Positions 1 to 12,664 of a stretch of DNA of 64,000 nucleotides are shown here, piece by piece. This DNA is from Cinclus cinclus (lineage: Eukaryota; Chordata; Aves; Passeriformes; Cinclidae), in NCBI RefSeq assembly GCF_963662255.1, contig NC_085046.1:52174570-52238569 (forward strand). The letters are read 5' to 3'. How positions within the stretch are numbered: position 1 is the stretch's first letter; every line of letters begins with the position of its first letter. The translations under genes and the position numbers were made by a program. The notes under the pieces were generated by a model. That model saw nothing but the letters and a program-made list of their open reading frames with translations. It was not told where the DNA came from and searched no databases.

Positions 1-1177
1 CTCTCCAGGTCCTTCAGTACGGTAACTCATCACATTGGAATAATTTTGTTTTTACTGGTGAGTAGTTATGAATGCTGGGGACCAAGCAAGGGCATTAAGG
101 AATGGGTCAGATGGTACAATGAAGGAGTGTGGCTACCCGGGTAAGATAAAAAAGTCCTCAATCTTTAACCAGCTCACGTAAAATTACTTTCCATTTAACT
201 TCAGCCAGGCTGCACTTACCTGATACCCTGGATCAAAACATTCCCTGTGTTTTATAGATTCCACCAGGGAACATATCTAAGGAAAAGAATCATGCAAAAC
301 CCCACACAGTCTCATGCGTTGACTGAAAAGAAGATCGCCTTTCCCACGGGTGTTTTCCTGTGTCACCGTTTAAGAATGCTGCTCTCTTGGATGACTCAGG
401 ATGAAGTCAAAATCCTGCCTTCTACTGACCTCACCCAAGACACAAATCACCAACTTTCTTCTCTACTTTTTCATGCTCCTAAGTATTCATGTTCTCATGA
501 AATAAGCTGGTTAATCATCATTATAGCACAGGTCGATTTAGTGACTTCACAACATTCCCAGCTCCTGGGTCTGTTAGTGAACACCTGGCATTTTCTCTGT
601 GATTGCATCACTGCCAGCAAATGCTACACCTGAAAAATTTCTTTTATTCAGACATTAGACACAGTACAATTGGCCATGGTTGCTGCTGCAGCTCCAGCTT
701 TTTTTTTGTTAAGCAGATAAGAGATAAAAATTGTGACACTGAATAAAAGACTCACTGAACATCTCATCACCTCAAGTGTGTCTTAAGGGACTGATATGCA
801 GAGGATCTCAACCTACAGGCTTGTAATGGTTATGGGAAGCTCTGACAGTTCAGGTCACCTCTGGATGACCATGCATTCTGGTAAGGAAAGGTGTTTGCTC
901 ATAAATATTTCAGAGCCAGTGGTTTTCCCTGGGGGTTGCAGCTGTAGCACAGTACATTCTTTTGGCAGAGAGAGATTAATGCATGGCAGAGCAGACATAT
1001 TTATGTAGCCACACACGTGTTAGCTGTTAGGATAGCTTAATCCAACTCTGAAATAAAGTAAAAAGAGAAAAAAGATAGTGTTAAAGTTAAAAAGGTGTGA
1101 GCTCTTTAACTATAAGGAGTAAATGTCTGTTTCATAATATGCTTTACTGAATCTTTAATGTGCTTTTACATTTGCAG
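1..1177 (+). other. COA1 intron sequence (left edge of window)
   Basis: I searched this stretch for the COA1 exon that should precede the one at 1178 (the region around human NFVDIVDAK) and did not find it. A plus-strand open frame at 247-633 has no recognisable domain and no coding character. No repeat is recognised. Confidence 0.6.
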
Positions 1178-3806
1178 ATAAAGTTACCAGTCTCTGGAAC
1201 AAAATCAGCAGGCTACCTCTACATTAACTCGGAGATGGACCACTCCCGTCAGTGGTGTGTACTGGGGGAGGTATCAGGAGAAATGGGAAAGAAGTGGTAG
1301 GAGGAAAGAGTAGAGCGGGATATTTGCTTTAGTCATCCATGTTGCTGAGGTCATGCACACAAATCAAGCAGAAACTCCTGTCTGAAAGTCTTGTGAAAGG
1401 CTATTACTTTCATTAGGACAAAAGTGCTAGTTAGTTGAGAAATATTTTTAGTCCATCTCTCTGAATATGAATAGAAGAACAACATGAGCCATTCCTTGGT
1501 GTTTTGTGTGTTCTGCAGACTGCAGTTCAGTACATATGCAAATGCTGTGAGCCAAGGTGTTGTCCCCTCCCACCCCATCTCCCCACAGAGGTGCAGAGGC
1601 TGTGGAACAGCTGTCCTAAGTCTAGTCTGGTATTATGGATTGCAGTAAGGGAATCACACATTATATGACAGCTGTACAAGGTGAGTTAAAAACACTGGAT
1701 TTGTTTTTTTAAGCTAACCAAGAAGTGTGGTCCTTATGGTTAAAAGTAAGTGCTAGAACAGTAGAATGATACTCTAATACCATAAGTGACTTTACATTTT
1801 TGTAGTACTGAAGCCTGGAAGCCTCCTTTGTCAGTAGTAAACTGGTTTCTGGAACTGAACAAAGAATTACTACATGAACTTAAAAGCTTTACTAGATGCA
1901 AACTTTATGTTAAGTACTTCTGTTAGCTCTGTTTAGAAACCAAAAGCTACAAAACTTACACTCAACTGCCACTAGCCACATGGTGATGTTTTCTATTCAT
2001 AATTAGATGAGCATGACTTACTGGATTTCTCTTCTGAGTAAGTATGGGAAGGAAGGTGTAAAAGGATGTGAGAAAGGCACTAGGCTGGGACTTGAGAAAC
2101 TCAGTACTGGATGCGGCCTCCTCCCTAATGACCAGGGATAACCCCAGAGGTCCCTAGCCCCATTTCTTGCACACCTCACTTCCCTGGTGCCTAAGCTCTG
2201 ATCTCCTCACTCCTCCTTAGCCCCTCTTCACAGACAGTTCCCTGTTATTCTTGGTTCACAGTTACTGTGAAGATAACTGAAGATTGCAAAATGTTAAACT
2301 ATGGCAGTTGCATACACATCTCTTGGAGTTTTGTTTTAAAGTGAGCTCTTTGCAAATTTCTGCAAACCTAAGAATTAAAAAAAGGGGAATCTGCTTGTAA
2401 AAAGATTTGTGGCAGATAAGTCTGTCAGACTCCACCAAATCCACTTGCAGGGTCCTGTGTACAGCTTCATATGGGGCTGAGACAGGAGTTGGTGCCCTTG
2501 CCTCCCACTGAGGAGCTAACAGTAAAATGGCTGGGAGTAAGGAGCAGGTAAGCAGGCCTGGTGAGATGCTGCAGAATGCATTTGTGCTTTTCCAGGGGAG
2601 ACCAGGGCACCTCTCACACTGGTACAGAGTTAAATGACACCAGGAGTTGAGTGCTCTGTGCAAGCGTAGCTGAGGCACCAAAGCCACTGAAATGCATCTG
2701 ACTTGGAATGTGCAGGCTGTCTGTAGTGGTTTATTTATTTTATAAAACAGAGGACAATTGAAGAAGAAAATTTGGAGTCTCTGAGTTTGTTTTGTCCAGG
2801 AGGAAGTGGCACTCACCCAGAAGCAGGCAGTACATGGATGGGGAGGGTGCTGAGAGGCAAGGGCAGCCAAGGCACTGTAAAATCACTCCTGCCCCAAAGT
2901 GACCAAGAGAAGGGCTGAGCCCCCAGGACACACTGCAGGGAACAACCTGCTCACTTCCAAGCCCGGTTGCTTGGCCTAGGTTGAGGGTGAGAGCAAAGGT
3001 CTGCTAAGAAGAGCCCTACTGCAGACCCGTTGCACAGAAGTGCAGCAGCCTAATTACCTAATTGTATGTACTCAGCACTAACTCCAGCAAAAGCAGAGCT
3101 GGCCCAGTGCCAAGAGCTTTTGAAAAAATCCAGTTTTAGTACCCCAAAATAATAGTCCTTTCCAGCAGTTTCTCAGAAGTGGGTTTGGAGCAGAGATTAG
3201 CGGAAGGAAAAGACTCCCCCTCAGTCTCCAACAAACGAAGTTTTCCTTCTTTGAGCAACCACTGTCGTACCCTGTCAGGTTTTCAGCAGTCACATTGAGC
3301 GATCACACAGTGTTCGAACTCTTCCAAGCCAGAATAATTCCTTAGCAACACTGTCTGGCTCCAAGGCTGGAGAGGAGTGGAGCAAGGAATGCACCCACAG
3401 GATGGAGAGGAAAAAAGGCACTGGGTCAGGGGACGAATGTCCTAAGAATAGCTGGCAGGTTTTTATTTGAATTGCAAAAAATTAGGAACATGCATACCAG
3501 ACCTTTAAGTCTGGGCTGTGCTACAATATTAGGGAAAACAGCTTTCAGAAGCTGGTATTCACAAACCAAGTTTTAAAGCACTTGAGAGAGTTTTTAAAAA
3601 CAATGAATGTGTGGAATGATTTGATTCTCTGTGTCAGCTGTCTCTACACTGACTTTACCATGTTAAAAGTGATTGCTACATGTTAAAAATCTTCTTTGGT
3701 TTGTGTCAGCTGGTGCCTTCAGGATGTCACCTTGAAACTGCAGGATGGTCAGAATATTTCCATTTACCACTCTCCGGTGGAAAGCACTGTTGTGCAAGAA
3801 GGCTAA
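1..3806 (+). CDS. COA1: COA1 3' part of gene (cytochrome c oxidase assembly factor 1 / MITRAC15), last two coding exons
   Basis: Two plus-strand exons, 1178-1254 and 3710-3806, join in frame and encode the C-terminal part of COA1, ending at a TAA at 3804-3806. Known of the family: COA1 is a small single-pass mitochondrial inner-membrane protein of the Tim21-like fold that helps early cytochrome oxidase and complex I assembly. Seen here: the first exon reads [19 protein letters not shown], matching human LKIPVSGSKSEGLLYVHSS; the second reads [14 protein letters not shown], matching human WHLDEVFLELKDGQ. The membrane segment and N-terminus are encoded by earlier exons that I cannot find in 1-1177, so they should lie left of the window. 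The tail after DGQ has diverged from the human one. The gene converges on STK17A, as in human. The identity rests on two short motifs plus synteny. Confidence 0.85.
1178..1254 (+). CDS. COA1: COA1 penultimate coding exon
   Basis: The acceptor is a pyrimidine-rich stretch ending TTTGCAG at 1171-1177. The frame opens at ATA AAG and encodes [19 protein letters not shown] followed by about seven more residues. I placed the donor at 1255 (GTGTGT), which leaves two bases of a codon and joins in frame to the exon at 3710. A second GTGGTG donor at 1252 is exactly three bases upstream and would change only one or two residues. A third possible donor (GAG then GTATCA, at 1271) would pair with an acceptor at 3723, but it makes the W-to-V spacing two residues longer than in human. 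Confidence 0.8.
1255..3709 (+). other. Last COA1 intron
   Basis: This 2.45-kb intron begins GTGTGT and ends TTGTGTCAG. It contains a 202-codon minus-strand open frame at 2262-2870 that resembles no family I know; its composition (many Leu, Cys, Ser and Pro) suggests chance. No repeat is recognised. Confidence 0.65.
3710..3806 (+). CDS. COA1: COA1 last coding exon
   Basis: The acceptor is TTTGTGTCAG ending at 3709. The frame reads TGG TGC CTT CAG GAT GTC ACC and continues to LKLQDGQ, then a diverged tail ending VVQEG and TAA at 3804-3806. The pattern W-x-L-x-(D/E)-V-x-L-x-L-x-DGQ is shared with human COA1. An alternative acceptor (CCTTCAG ending at 3722) would trim 13 bases and needs a different donor. 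The family is known to vary at its C-terminus, so the diverged tail is not alarming. Confidence 0.82.
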
Positions 3807-4104
3807 AAATCAGGGACAGCTGCATCTCCGCCTCCCACTGAGCCAAAGGAGCCATTAATTGATTGCATCCTGCTGTGTCTGTGAATGTACGCAGTTGTCA
3901 CAAGTGACAGTTTCACTTAAGTGGGTGCTCTCAAGACAATTTTTTCTCTAAGATTGACCTCATCATTGTTGTAATTGTAATTTCTCTCTTTTGCTGGTTT
4001 ATTCATGGGTTTAACAGAAGCCTAAAATAATTATCTTGCAAAAGAGTTGCTGTTGCAGAGAAGTCATGTGTTATGCCCTCTGTATGCTGGTATTATGAAT
4101 GTGA

Positions 4105-4110
4105 AATAAA
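4105..4110 (+). terminator. COA1: Candidate poly(A) signal for COA1
   Basis: An AATAAA hexamer, overlapping a second copy (AATAAATAAA), lies about 300 bases after the COA1 stop on the coding strand. It is followed within 25-30 bases by the T-rich GGGCTTTGTTTTAC, as expected around a cleavage site. No transcript evidence is available here. Confidence 0.5.
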
Positions 4111-6639
4111 TAAACTTCCAGGAAACTGGGCTTTGTTTTACAATGGAAGACCAAAGTTAGGACAAGTCAGCTTCTCAGAGTTTTGAGCAGCCTTGCCATC
4201 TCAGTTTCCCCCTATTTCTTGACAAGGTCTTGCCTAAATCAGGAAGGATCGAGCAGCAAAAGTGAAGCTCAGCAGCAACACCCTCGACTCCACCTATCAG
4301 GTAGATTTGCACCCTCACAGTTATCATTATAAAACTCATGAGATAGCTGAGGCCACTCAACTTAGGAATTCCAGGAAGAGACTTGCTCTTCATGGTCATG
4401 GTGAAGGTTACTCAGAAGAAGGCACTGCGTCACACCAGCACTGCCCAACAAGTTCGGGAAAGGACATTTAGGGAGAAAGACACTCAGGAGGGTGCAGAAC
4501 AGGTGAAGGAACTGCCATGGTTTCTTCTAACTACCACAAGAGATTTTGACTCTGCCATCAGGTGGGGAATTGCCCATCACCAAGCAAGTTGAGGAATAAG
4601 CAAAACACCCCAAACTAACAAACCCCCCCAAACCCAAATGATTTACTTCCAACCCAAACGGCCCATGCAAACAATTGCAAATCCTAAGGCACAGTCTGAG
4701 GCATAGCCAAAATACAAGTAACTGTTCTGTCTGTATCAGGAAGAAAACAGGAGACCCTTAGAACATCCAGATAAGAAAGTGGTTTAAGTTCACTGTAAGA
4801 GAGGTGCTTAATCAGGCTGCAGCTAGGCATAGCCCAGAGCTTATACCACTCCATTACCTGTCCCTCACCCCTCCACCTCTTCTTCCAAATTTGAGTCCAA
4901 GAAATCCACCAAGGACATAAGCACTGCAAAGCTTTTCAAGAGCCATTAGATAGAGAAGGGAGATCTAGAGCAAAGAACTTTAAGGGAACAGTGAGCATTT
5001 TCTTGTTTAACAATGACCCGGCAAACAGGGCAAAGTGGCTTTTGAACAAACCTGAAAAGCAAATGCCTAATTAGAAAAGAGATGCTAAAGGGCCAAAGCA
5101 AAGGCATCTTGGATAAACAATTTTAGAATAAAACAATACACGTGTGCTTGCTTTATTTTGAACTTCACAAATAGCTGTCAGGATGAACAGCACTTGCAAG
5201 ACCTGATCCAACCCACATGAAAGCCCAGCACACCAGGGAGAGGATTAGAATTAATAAAAAAAAGACAGTATTTCCCAGCTTTAAGATTGAAATTGCTGTT
5301 TACTGGCTTCACAAAAAATACAAACCAAATCAAATTTCATGTGATGGGAAACCAATCGCCTTACACTACTACTAGCAAGAACAGCATCTCAGGGATATGG
5401 AGATCTGCTGGCCACCTGGTACCTCAGAGCTTGATCAACTCTGGCTTTTGGTCACTGAAAAAGTTTGGTGGGAAATCAAGCAGCTGACAAGAAAAAGCCA
5501 AATCAACCACTTCCCGTCCTTCAGTTACCACTTCTTTGTCTGCAGCTTTGATTTGTTGCTAATCTGCAAAGATACCATGGCTGTGGAGAGGAACTCCAGC
5601 CTGTTCAGTCCCTCCCTGTGTTTGTACCGGGACCATCTGGCATTGCTGTTCGTTTGCCTTTTGTCACCTCTGTGTGCTCCATAAGCCTGGGACCTGCAGT
5701 GGCTGCAAAGTGCTCAAGTGTCCAAGAAATCTGGCCGCAGCCCCCCCAGCCTACAGCACAGCACTTGCTCACCACCTCCCTGTCCCTTGAGCTGGCACAG
5801 ACAATGTTCCCATGCTGGCTTCACAAGCTGCTGCACCACAACACCACTGCCTGGCCTGGCTCCAGCCCTGGCTTTTCCAAGCCTGGAGGAGTTATCCCCA
5901 CATAAACCTTACAAGCAACACTGGAGATTTTATTTGCTTGCTTGGGGGGAAAAAGAGGTTGCAAAGAGGCTCCATCTCTCATTTTCTCCCCTGAGTACCT
6001 CTTTAACTTTGAGGGCTCTCAGTCACCTCAACCAACCCATTGGCTCCCCAGAGCTGTGAGAATGGGCGGTATCATCGTATCATACCAATGGTTCTCTTAA
6101 TCAAATCTTAAAACCCAGAGAAGGAAGAAAGCAATGGGTGAAGCTGGAAGCAAATCAATGGAAGGGCACAAGAGTAAAATCAATTAAATGCTACCTAATA
6201 GCCAGCAGACACAGAATTTCTTGCCTCATGACTTTGAAGAACTTCAGAAGTCACTTCCTCTCCATGTTTGAGTTCTTTTAGGATGTGCACATTCAAAAGG
6301 AAAAGAAAGCATTAGGCCTGTGTGTTCAATGCCAAGCAACTCTGGCCATGTGGCTCCCATTAAATTTATCGCAGCCCAAGGCGGCTGCTTTCACAGAGGA
6401 CACAGGTGCAGCAGGAGCAGCCAAGGGATCTGGAACATGCCAGGAAAACAGAGAGAGCAAAGGTCTCAGAACCACCAGCAGCTGCTGAAAGCCCAAATAA
6501 CTTCAAAAGGGCACCCCTCTTGCAGTTTTTTCTTCTAAGTTGTTGCTGTTGTTTGTGGTTGTTTATTTGTTTGTTTTTTGTTTTGGGGATTTTTTTTTTT
6601 TTTAAAATCTTTACCAGTTGAGAAAATACCCTGGATCCC

Positions 6640-7040
6640 ACAAAACACTTAAGGTTGGGACGAACCCTGAGGGACCATCTAGTTCAACTGCTTCACTCCC
6701 ACCAGAGTCAGCTTTAACAGAGTGCCTGAAAGCATGTCCAGTCAGGTTTTAAAGACCACCAAGGGTAGAGACTCCACAACCTCTAGACAAGCTGTACCAG
6801 TGTTCAACCATTCTCACAGTAAAAAAAGCTTTTTCTTATGTTTAAACAGAATTTTTTGTGCTTGAGAGTGTGCTCACTGTCTCTTGTCCTGATACTAGAC
6901 ACTGCCAAGATTAATTTGTCTCCATTCTCTTAATGCTGCCCCCACACTGATCCCTGCCCAAGCCTTCTCCAATTCCAGGTCTCTCAGCTTCATTAACAGG
7001 TGTTACAATCCTTTAACCATGTTAATAATGTTCAGTATGT
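6640..7040 (-). repeat. Diverged CR1 LINE 3' fragment, antisense to the plus strand
   Basis: On the plus strand the text matches the reverse-oriented CR1 3' end. It runs GGGACCATCTAGTTCAAC near 6670, then GAGACTCCACAACCTCT near 6768, then CAGTGTTCAACCATTCTCACAGTAA, then CTCTTGTCCT near 6881. These are the conserved blocks of CR1 3' regions. Divergence is high, so it is an old, 5'-truncated copy. Boundaries are approximate. Confidence 0.75.
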
Positions 7041-8549
7041 TAAAAATTTTAATTGGCTTGAAAATTTGTGCAGTTCCTTTTTCAGTTGTTGGTGTGGTTA
7101 AAACATTGTCTTCATGACCTTTGCTGAATTGCTTGTTTGTTTCTTATTCTCTAGTTTGATTTTAATAATTTCTGCCAGGCAGTAATCACCCTCAAGGAAA
7201 CTACCAAGGTGGAAGACTGTTCAGGGCAAGAATTTAATTTACAGCTGAGGAACAGCAGATACTGCTCAGCACTGTTACAACAGCTGCACCTATTTGATTT
7301 GGAGCTGGTGGGCACACAGGGCCTGTGTAAAGGTAGATGTTTTGAAAGCACTGCCTTCAGAAAGGCTAAGTCGGCTGACATGTTTCCTTAGGAGTATGTT
7401 TCTCCAAGGAGTAATAGAATTGTATCCATGTTAAGGGCCACTTGGTTCACTTCCTATTTTGGGCAAATGTCTTGCACTGCACAGGGAGCACAAGTTACTT
7501 GGATTCATCTCCCATTTAGAAATGAGGATGCATCCAGTTGTTTCCTCCCATGTGCTGCATCTTTCCTGCTCGTCAAAGACATATAATTACCCTGTGTTTT
7601 CCACAAAATTTACAACAAAGTTTCCTACAGCAGGGCCTGGGCAGTCCTGTAATATCAGGAGCAATGGAGACTTGCCTGCCCTTGGTGTTACTTTGGAAGA
7701 TAAATCACACCTGGCCAAACACCTTTGGTTCATTTTAAGTAGCACTAATTTATAAAAATAGACTAATGTAATTTCTTGACCAATCTAAGGCAGTTTCTAT
7801 TAATTTGCTTTCCTAGAAGATTTAGGCGCAAAGGACCTTCATTCAAAAAGTTCTGAGAAGCAGTATTTGTCTCTCTTTGCTTGGTAAGGCCCACAACTTA
7901 CCAGACCAGCTAAAGATCAGCTGGATCTCACAAGGTGCTACTGGAAAGTGGCAGATGGTAAGTGATATCCTGGCAGTTCAGGAGATTTCTCTCTGAGGAT
8001 TAGTTAAAAAACACCTGTGTAATTCAGTCTGTATGCTGGCATTACAAATTAATTGAAGAGATGAGGTACACTGATTTCAATGCATCACCAGCTTAGCTGC
8101 AATTCTACTTGTACAAGCAAGAAAAGACTCAATGTAATTAAGTTCTCTGTTTACAGGAAAAAAGATAATCCCTTCAAGTAGTTCCCTTTCCTCTCCTAGT
8201 TTTGCAGTAATGACTCTGGTCCTATGTGCTCTACTTAACTTCAATGAATCCTAACCTTTTCTTAATTAGGAGAGATTGTTATCACATCCATCTGTACTTA
8301 TTTTTTCCCCCGACTGTATTTATAAATCCAAATGACAGCTTAATTCAACATCTGTACCGTGTGAAGAACTCTACAGTGGACGCATATTGCTTTAGTATGG
8401 AAAAGACTTTTGATGCCTTTTATATTTGCTGCACATATTGAACAAATGTGTGATTCAGAAAACTAAAATATCAGTAATGCTGTTAATGGGCATTTCCCAA
8501 AATTACAAAGAACAAAAGACCCATCAGCTGTTCAGAAAACAAATTTTCA

Positions 8550-8555
8550 TTTATT
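8550..8555 (-). terminator. STK17A: Candidate distal poly(A) signal for STK17A
   Basis: On the minus strand an AATAAA hexamer sits in CTTTTCAATAAATG. About 10 bases downstream is a T/G-rich stretch (TTTGTTTTCTG), a typical cleavage-region layout. If used, the 3' UTR would be about 3.8 kb. This is inferred from motif context only. Confidence 0.35.
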
Positions 8556-11500
8556 GAAAAGATTCTGAAATAGTAAACACTTTATCAGAAGTACAACAAA
8601 CTGGCACTATTTCTTTAAAACATTGAACTCTCTTCCAGGAACAACACCTGAAATATTCAAGAGAGATCTTAAGCCACGGAGTAATGCGATGCAAGGCCCC
8701 CTCCCCAGCCCTTGTGAGCACCACCAGTGGAGAATGGGCAGTGAACTTTTATTTGCATTTGTGACCTAATGGCTCTCAAGATTCAGGGGGTAGATCACAA
8801 ACAGGAATTCACCCTTTTGTATTTAGGGACCTGCACACAAAAATGTGACAAATGAGACAAATCACAATGGAAATTCCATTCTGGACAAAAAGTAAAATAT
8901 TATTTTGTAGAACATTTAATTTAGCAACTATAAAAATCTATAAGCCTCTCCCTTAAAGAGGTGAATATAGCAACAAGAGGAGACAAGGCTGTGCTTTTTA
9001 TTAGGACTTTGCTATTTATTCCAACAACTGAAAGAAGGCCTAGGCCTGGACCTACCCCTCCCATTGATACAGTTCATGGCTCTGCCATGCACCACAGGTA
9101 ACTCTGTAGGAACATCTGCCCTTCCATTCCTTCAGCAATCTGCATCTGAGCAAACAGCAGCCATGCTCCCCATGCTACAAAGGCAGCCAGCATGTGCTCA
9201 GTCTAGAGAGCGGGGATTGGTAGAGCATTGCCCGCAAGGTCCAAGAAGCTGGTTCTTTCTCCACAAGCAGCCCCTTCTCCACCAACACAGCAGCTTTTCC
9301 CAGATGACCTGTGTACATACATATAGTCCTCCCTGTTCATGGAGCTCCAGAAAGCCAGCTGTTCCTCACAGCTCAGGGTTTGTTCCCAGTCTTACTGATG
9401 TGTTACTTCAGTCATAACTGAGCTCCTCAAGAACACTGACTGCAACAGCCCCTTCCTACAGCTCAGGGTAAGAACACCTCATTTGCAGCTTTACCCACAC
9501 TCACAGTGGAACAGAAACAGCCTCAAGGGTATGGGTCTGGCTGATAGTCCTGCAGTTCAACAATATGGAAATTTTTCATGTTAGAGGGTGAATCTAAGAT
9601 GCCTTGTTTATAACTTATATTATTAAACTTTCACAACTTTATACAAATTCTTAACTACGTTAAAAAACACTGTATAAAACCACCTTAAGGCACAAAGAGT
9701 TAAACAGAAATGCAGCCCACTGAAAAATCTCAAAGCAGCCAATTCAAGAAAAGCTGGCCTTGAAATAAGTATGTATTTCATGTATACATGTTAAGCTTCA
9801 TTGTCATACATTAAGAACAGTATATATAGGATAAAATATGTACTGCTTGGTATCTACTCATTTCCATTAGTACCAGTCTCAATCTGAGACATCTTCTGTG
9901 GTTACAAAGAGGAAGTGAAATGGGTATACATCTATAGATACCTCAAATAATTTGCTGTGGGCAACCAGGAGTTAATAAACATCTGTGCAACACTGGCAAC
10001 ATTGTTTTGTAAGGGTGGGATATGAACATGCTTCAACCTCACTGTTCTGTTCAACTTAGTAAAGTAAGGAAGTATGGATGGGGGGAAAACGTCAAAATGG
10101 CAATTATGGAAGATGGGAGAAATTACAAACTTGCAAAAAAGAATTCCATGAATCAATGTCCCCTCACCCAAGCAAATTGTCTTGGGTAAATGACTGGAGA
10201 GTAAAAGAAAGACGCCCATGAAGGTACTGTCCTGCCTAACAAGGCTGAAACAGATCAGCATTTTGTAGGCAGGGTCAGCTCCTGTGTGTGTCCAGAAACA
10301 CCCAGATAACCCAGATATGGTGTTGGCTCAAAGATTCTCCTGCTGAAAGCTAGCCAGAGCTGTCAGCAACTGACTCCTTTCTCCAGAGCATGAAAGGCAT
10401 CTCTGCATTACAATATAAAACACATCCAAACTCAATTCTGAGCACCACTGGCTGTTTTCTTACATGAACATCTTTGAGGAACAAGAAGTTGCCCTGCCTA
10501 CATGAATACTCAGTATGTAATTCCATAAGGGAAGAAGCTTGATAGAACAGTTTAATTTAGGTGCAATTTCCCTGATGTGGCTCCAAGCAAAGGCAGCCCA
10601 ACCTCTGGTAATGAAGCCTTATGGAAAAACACTCATTGTCCCACTGCTTTTGGTTTGGCTTTCTTCTGTACCAGTGCATTCCCACACCTTTCCAGCCATG
10701 CTGACCAGATCACCCTAGTATTGCTGCTCTTATTAAACCATTTAACTTTTGTGTGAAGGAGGAACTGTAACATTAGCACAAAGCTCTGAACTCCTGCTCA
10801 CTAAATCGAGTAAGAACATTTGATACATCTGAAATTAGAAAAGTGTGTACCAACATGGAAAGAAAGGGAAAAATTAGCTTAAAAGTTTCTATTCACTGTT
10901 TTATAGCAAAACAAAATTTTGTCAGAGTTTATTATAAAGGAACAGCATAAGGAAACCAAATAAATAGTTGAATAGTTAACAGTATGCAATATAATAGTAC
11001 TAAACTTTCATTATATAATAATTAAACTTTGGAACAGCATCAATAAGAAAGACTTCTTAGAAAACTAGGACTCAGTCCAAGATCCTCAGATCTGTACATT
11101 GCAGAAACCACTCAGTTTTGATGACCAGTTGGTGCCAGCTTTGTCCTCTGAGGGACTGCGTCCATTGAGAACTACAACCCATCCATACTGCTCCCTAATC
11201 CCACTCTGCCCAGCCACATAACATGCTGTATTTCCAAGTGTCTAAGGGAGAGTGATCAGGAAGCAGAAGGCATGAGCTGTGCTTCACTGTTTCAGAAGAA
11301 GCAGTATCTTCTTCCTCATCTGACAGCTATATTGAACAATTGCAATTTAGCCTAAGGATGCTCCTTTTTTCCTTAAAGCAGCAGTTAGAGGAACAGAAAG
11401 AAGGTAGAAATGACCTCATAATCCCAGTAAAACCCCAGCTGGTTCTGGGGAAGGTGGAATCAAGAGCTGATTAGCTGAACAAACTGTCTAACTTACCATG

Positions 11501-12239
11501 GTAAAGTCTGGAGAGAACTTCAATAACTTCAGAGGAGCTACATCAGATTGTCATTCCTTTTTCCTCTCATCAGCACCCTGTGGGCACACTGTGCTGGATT
11601 CTATTGGCACATCTCACCCAATATGGGAGGGGAAGGGAACAATCTCTACTGGCTCGCAAGTGACTGAAATAAGCAAATACATCACCCTCAGGAGCAGGAT
11701 TTTACTGTGCTCCCAAATCAGACATCTCCAGTAGAGATTTCTTTCCCATCTCTGCCTAGAGAAGCTCAGTCTGGTGTGTAGTTCAGCTACACACCAGAGG
11801 AGTTGGGGTCTTCAACCTGATGTAAACAAAGAAATATAAGATGATTTTGAAATCTGTATGTCAAACCAGGTGATCAAATTCTCCTCTGATACAAGTTTTA
11901 GATGAGCAGATAATTCCACTGAAGTCAGGAGGCATTTGAGGAAAATCCAGTATTACATATTTGCATTAAATACCAAAACATATCCTAAAATACTCCTATT
12001 GACATCTGTCATCGAAACACTTCCAGTGTTGACTTCTTAGGAACACCAGAACAATTAACAAAAACTCTGTTACCAAACAATAACAACAAAAAAAACAGAA
12101 ATAAAAATAGAAAAAAAAATAAGCTTATCCTCTGTTAAATTCCTGTCAGCCACTTGAAATCTTATCTGTTCCATGAAAATAAGAACTTGGCACATTTTTG
12201 TTGTATGCCATTTATAAACACTTTCTTTTATCTAGAACA

Positions 12240-12245
12240 TTTATT
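12240..12245 (-). terminator. STK17A: Candidate proximal poly(A) signal for STK17A
   Basis: An AATAAA hexamer on the minus strand lies about 85 bases after the STK17A stop codon. It would give a very short 3' UTR, so it may be an alternative site or unused. Confidence 0.25.
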
Positions 12246-12330
12246 GCATATCAGAAATTCACTTTGCTAGAATACTTTCGTTTAGTACAAAAAACTGCCT
12301 TCCAGTTATAGCTATGAAGCTCCACACAGT

Positions 12331-12664
12331 TCAGTAAATGAATTCTCCTGGTATTTCCTGCAGTAATGGTTCCTCAAATTTGAATCGTTTGGAAATGGCT
12401 TTCTGCTCAGTTACTTTTTCTTTTTCTGACTGCCTACATTGTCCCAGTGTATATGAAGCCACTACAATTAGTTCTTCTGTCACTATTGATTCTTCCTCTC
12501 CAGGCTTCTCAGCATCTACTGATTGTTCGGAGGCAGAATCTGCATCTTTCTGGATGGCATCACTGGTCTCCCCCTCTGCACTCTTATTCCAGGCTCTGCA
12601 AGCGGGATTATCACTTTGTTCTAACCATGGATGTTGAAGACATTCTTCAGCTGTTGCCCGGTCC
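12331..12664 (-). CDS. STK17A: STK17A coding exon 7 (end of kinase domain and C-terminal tail)
   Basis: The acceptor CTCTGCAG precedes the first base, which completes a Glu codon begun in exon 6. The exon reads [16 protein letters not shown] (kinase subdomain XI) and an acidic Ser/Glu-rich linker. It then has the conserved blocks [12 protein letters not shown] and [14 protein letters not shown], and ends [19 protein letters not shown] with stop TGA at 12331-12333. It covers residues 299-408. Confidence 0.97.

Larger units (their letters stand above)
4131..12330. other. Convergent region between COA1 and STK17A, including the STK17A 3' UTR
   Basis: The two genes converge here. Part of this DNA must be STK17A 3' UTR on the minus strand, but its end cannot be fixed from sequence alone. 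The region has an AC-rich patch near 4600-4640, a T/G-rich patch at about 6538-6603, and an old antisense CR1 fragment at about 6640-7040. Several open frames of 60-115 codons have no recognisable homology and look like chance. Confidence 0.6.

Noticed and set aside
247..633. 128-codon plus-strand open frame left of the COA1 exon
   Set aside because: It does not match the missing COA1 exon or any family I know, and lacks coding character.
8620..8700. Weak resemblance to the EVFK-type end of a LINE ORF (EIFKRDLK in a plus-strand frame)
   Set aside because: Only a few residues agree, and none of the CR1 3' UTR blocks are present nearby.
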